64,000 nucleotides of DNA. It comes from Streptomyces sp. XD-27 (lineage in GTDB: Bacteria; Actinomycetota; Actinomycetes; Streptomycetales; Streptomycetaceae). The stretch spans positions 2,852,001 to 2,916,000 of the forward strand of contig NZ_CP130713.1 in NCBI RefSeq assembly GCF_030553055.1, in the 5' to 3' direction. The notes below the pieces were generated by a model. It was not told the origin of the DNA. It saw nothing but the letters and a program-made list of their open reading frames with translations, and searched no databases. The stretch's first letter is position 1. Each line of letters starts with the position of its first letter. The position numbers and the translations under genes were made by a program. Shown here piece by piece: positions 62,431 to 64,000 of this stretch.

Positions 62431-62534
62431 GCCACCCGCACCCGGCCCTGCCGGTTCGCCTCCGGGTCGCCCCCGCCCCGCCGGTACGCCGCCGAGCCAC
62501 CCCTCACCCGGCCCTGCCGGTACGCCTTCGCGTC
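62431..62534. repeat. Direct repeat of about 38 bp after pncA
   Basis: GCCACCCGCACCCGGCCCTG plus CCGGTTCGCCTCCGGGTC (62431-62468) recurs with a few changes at 62496-62534. It lies between convergent genes and has no recognisable function. Confidence 0.5.
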
Positions 62535-62556
62535 CTGGCAGGGGTGAAGGCGCAGG

Positions 62557-62907
62557 TCAGGCCGTGAGCGGGCGGACAGGGGCGCGGAGCAGGGCGGCGA
62601 TGGGGTGCCACAGCTCGCCGCCGCACTCCGGTGCCGTACGCCACACCAGCCCGTCCGGATGGTGCAGCACCGCCGTCACCTCGTCCGGCGTCGGCGGCTT
62701 CATGTTGCCGCGCAGGTAGACCGCGCCCAGCCCCAGGTTGCGCAGCCTGGTCAGGGCGCGCTGCCGGTTGACCGCGTGCACCAGCACCCGGACCTGCGGG
62801 ACCGCCGCACCCCGGCCGCCGCCCGCGCCGCCCAGCGGCGGGCGCGGGAGCGAGAGTGCGACGACCACGCTCCCGCCTGGAAGCTTGGTGAATCCGCCGT
62901 CGGCCAT
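62557..62907 (-). CDS. Conserved hypothetical protein, 116 aa
   Basis: A small, apparently cytoplasmic protein. It begins MADGGFTKLPGGSVVVALSL and has a Gly-rich loop, RVLVHAVNRQRALTRLRNLG, then GAVYLRGNMKPPTPDEVTAV with the final GGELWHPIAALLR. I do not recognise a defined domain. The normal codon bias and clear start support it as a real gene. It stands alone between pncA and the protease. Confidence 0.6.
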   Translation of the reverse strand: MADGGFTKLPGGSVVVALSLPRPPLGGAGGGRGAAVPQVRVLVHAVNRQRALTRLRNLGLGAVYLRGNMKPPTPDEVTAVLHHPDGLVWRTAPECGGELWHPIAALLRAPVRPLTA

Positions 62908-62968
62908 GCGTTCATCTCCCCCGTGAGATGTCGTGTCAATAAGAAGGTCGTAGCTGCATCTAAACGCG

Positions 62969-63001
62969 AACGGCCGCCGCCCGCTAGAGGGCGACGGCCG
63001 G
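62969..63001 (-). terminator. Hairpin after the immune-inhibitor-A-like gene
   Basis: CGGCCGCCGCCC and GGGCGACGGCCG form an imperfect 12-bp stem (one mismatch) around GCTAGA, just beyond the stop of the minus-strand protease gene at 63029. Confidence 0.65.
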
Positions 63002-63028
63002 TAACGCTGTGACCTGCGACGACGAGGT

Positions 63029-64000
63029 CTACTTCACAGAGGGGGCCACCTGGACGGTCATCGAGGAGCCGTCGAGGGCCTCCTTGAGGATCGCGATCTT
63101 GGTGTTGGTGTCAGTGATCTTGACACCACCGGTCGGGTTCGTGTCGTACCAGTAGACGCCCTTGCGGTCGTCGAAGACCGACGTACCCTTCTTCGACTTG
63201 ATCTTCGTGGGGACGCCCTTGTTGTGCACGGTGTAGCCGTCCGTGCGGAAGCGGCTGAACGGGGAGTCGTACGCCTGGAAGCGGTTGCGCATCAGCGTGC
63301 CGTCCGCCCACTTCTCCGGCTTGGCGTGCGCGTCGACCGGCAGGATCAGGCCGCTGCCCGGGTGCACGCCGACGTTGTTGTCCGGCTGCGAGGTGTCCCA
63401 CTTCCAGATCAGCAGGCCGTTCTGGTACGGGAAGTGCTCGACCCAGTTCGGCTTGGTGTCGGACCAACCGAAGTTGTACGGGCCGACCTTGAGGGTCTTG
63501 TCGTACGACACGTACTGCCGGTTCTCGGCGATGTAGTACTGCGCGTACTCCTTGGTGAAGGAGGCGCCGATGCGCGTGTAGCCCTTCACCGCCCAGCCGT
63601 TGTCGTCGCCCTCGGCGCCGTCGGTGAACAGCGCCTTGCCGTCAGCCGTCACGCTGATCGCGTCGGCCGCGAAGCCCTTGCCGCTCGTGCCGCCGTCGGT
63701 CTGGTAGCGGAAGCGGACGTCGATCTTCTTGCCCGCGTAGGCGTCCAGCGGGTACGAGAGCTTCTTGTACGCGCCGGAGACACCGGTCAGGGCGGGCTTG
63801 TCGCCACCGTCGCGCGGAATGGCCTTGCCGTCCGCGGTGCCGTCCACCGGCGTCCAGTTGGCGCCGCCGTCGGTGGAGACCTCCGCGTAGAGGTAGTCGT
63901 AGTTCTCCTCGATGTCCCACCAGCCCTGGAGGTCCAGCGAGGCCTTGGCCTTGCCCGTCAGGTCGACGGTGCGGGCGAGGGTGTTCTTGAGGTCGTCGCC
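63029..64000 (-). CDS. Immune inhibitor A-like secreted protease, C-terminal part (partial)
   Basis: The frame is open from 64000 to the TAG at 63029 (324 residues; the N-terminus lies outside). The sequence LQGWWDIEENYDYLYAEVST and the following VSGAYKKLSYPLDAYAGKKI and VRFRYQTDGGTSGKGFAADA are the beta-sandwich domain that follows the M6 peptidase domain. Then FTKEYAQYYIAENRQYVSYD and LLIWKWDTSQPDNNVGVHPG are as in Streptomyces immune inhibitor A proteases. The HExxH catalytic site is not in the window. It is a secreted zinc protease by family. Confidence 0.82.
   Translation of the reverse strand, partial: GDDLKNTLARTVDLTGKAKASLDLQGWWDIEENYDYLYAEVSTDGGANWTPVDGTADGKAIPRDGGDKPALTGVSGAYKKLSYPLDAYAGKKIDVRFRYQTDGGTSGKGFAADAISVTADGKALFTDGAEGDDNGWAVKGYTRIGASFTKEYAQYYIAENRQYVSYDKTLKVGPYNFGWSDTKPNWVEHFPYQNGLLIWKWDTSQPDNNVGVHPGSGLILPVDAHAKPEKWADGTLMRNRFQAYDSPFSRFRTDGYTVHNKGVPTKIKSKKGTSVFDDRKGVYWYDTNPTGGVKITDTNTKIAILKEALDGSSMTVQVAPSVK

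Overview
This 64-kb window is very GC-rich DNA with the codon bias, GTG/TTG starts, 4-bp stop/start overlaps and gene families of a Streptomyces chromosome core. Two tRNA genes, RNase PH, the NagE2 PTS locus, the CysM/CysO/Mec+ cluster, ClpS and nicotinate phosphoribosyltransferase occur in an order like that I recall around SCO2833-2838 and SCO2896-2920 of S. coelicolor. No prophage, insertion sequence, CRISPR array or replication origin was found.

Region by region. 1-5 kb: end of a zinc-type dehydrogenase, an LLM oxidoreductase/MFS pair, a cytochrome P450 (frameshifted) with its ferredoxin, and a TetR regulator beside a nested palindrome. 5-9 kb: an ABC importer pair (binding lipoprotein and permease, no ATPase) and two paralogous LuxR-type regulators. 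9.3-11.6 kb: secreted protein, DsbA-like and CcdA-like redox genes. 11.6-17.4 kb: a tip-glycan/chitin locus with an AA10 LPMO behind a DasR-like (dre) site, a kinase, tRNA-Lys, a GntR regulator, a GlxA radical copper oxidase (frameshifted) and a GH6 hydrolase; the glycan synthase cslA expected between them is absent. 17.5-19.5 kb: a class F-type sortase whose catalytic His is Gln, a small membrane partner, and a HAD phosphatase. 19.6-27.8 kb: a six-gene phosphonate uptake/breakdown operon, an SDR and a HutC/PhnF-type GntR regulator. 28-34.9 kb: a LysR regulator carrying an L7/L12-like C-terminal piece, a glutamine amidotransferase-like protein, an LADTG cell-wall protein (frameshifted), a ROK regulator divergent from a Gfo/Idh/MocA oxidoreductase, and an FAH-family hydrolase. 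35-45 kb: DUF445 protein, SGNH hydrolase, DUF1707 protein, an ABC-2 exporter and a class A penicillin-binding protein (frameshifted). 45-51 kb: an SMR exporter preceded by a guanidine-III riboswitch, GroES-like protein, Bcp peroxiredoxin, a repeat-bearing HNH nuclease, tRNA-Leu, and a Ser/Thr kinase with a TTA codon. 50.5-64 kb: RdgB, lipoprotein, RNase PH, NagF/NagE2 under dre sites, MBL hydrolase, the CysM-CysO-Mec+ cysteine module, amino-acid permease, DUF2017, ClpS, the PncB/PncA NAD-salvage pair and the 3' end of an immune-inhibitor-A-like secreted protease.

Themes. Aminosugar use links the LPMO and NagE2/NagF through DasR-like operators. Redox and cell-envelope functions (GlxA, DsbA/CcdA, sortase and LADTG substrate, PBP) are scattered through the window. 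Five genes each lack exactly one base at or beside a short homopolymer (about 3176, 15302, 26213, 30617, 42450). Each is otherwise intact, so I read these mainly as base-calling undercalls and annotate the genes as repaired, marking each one.
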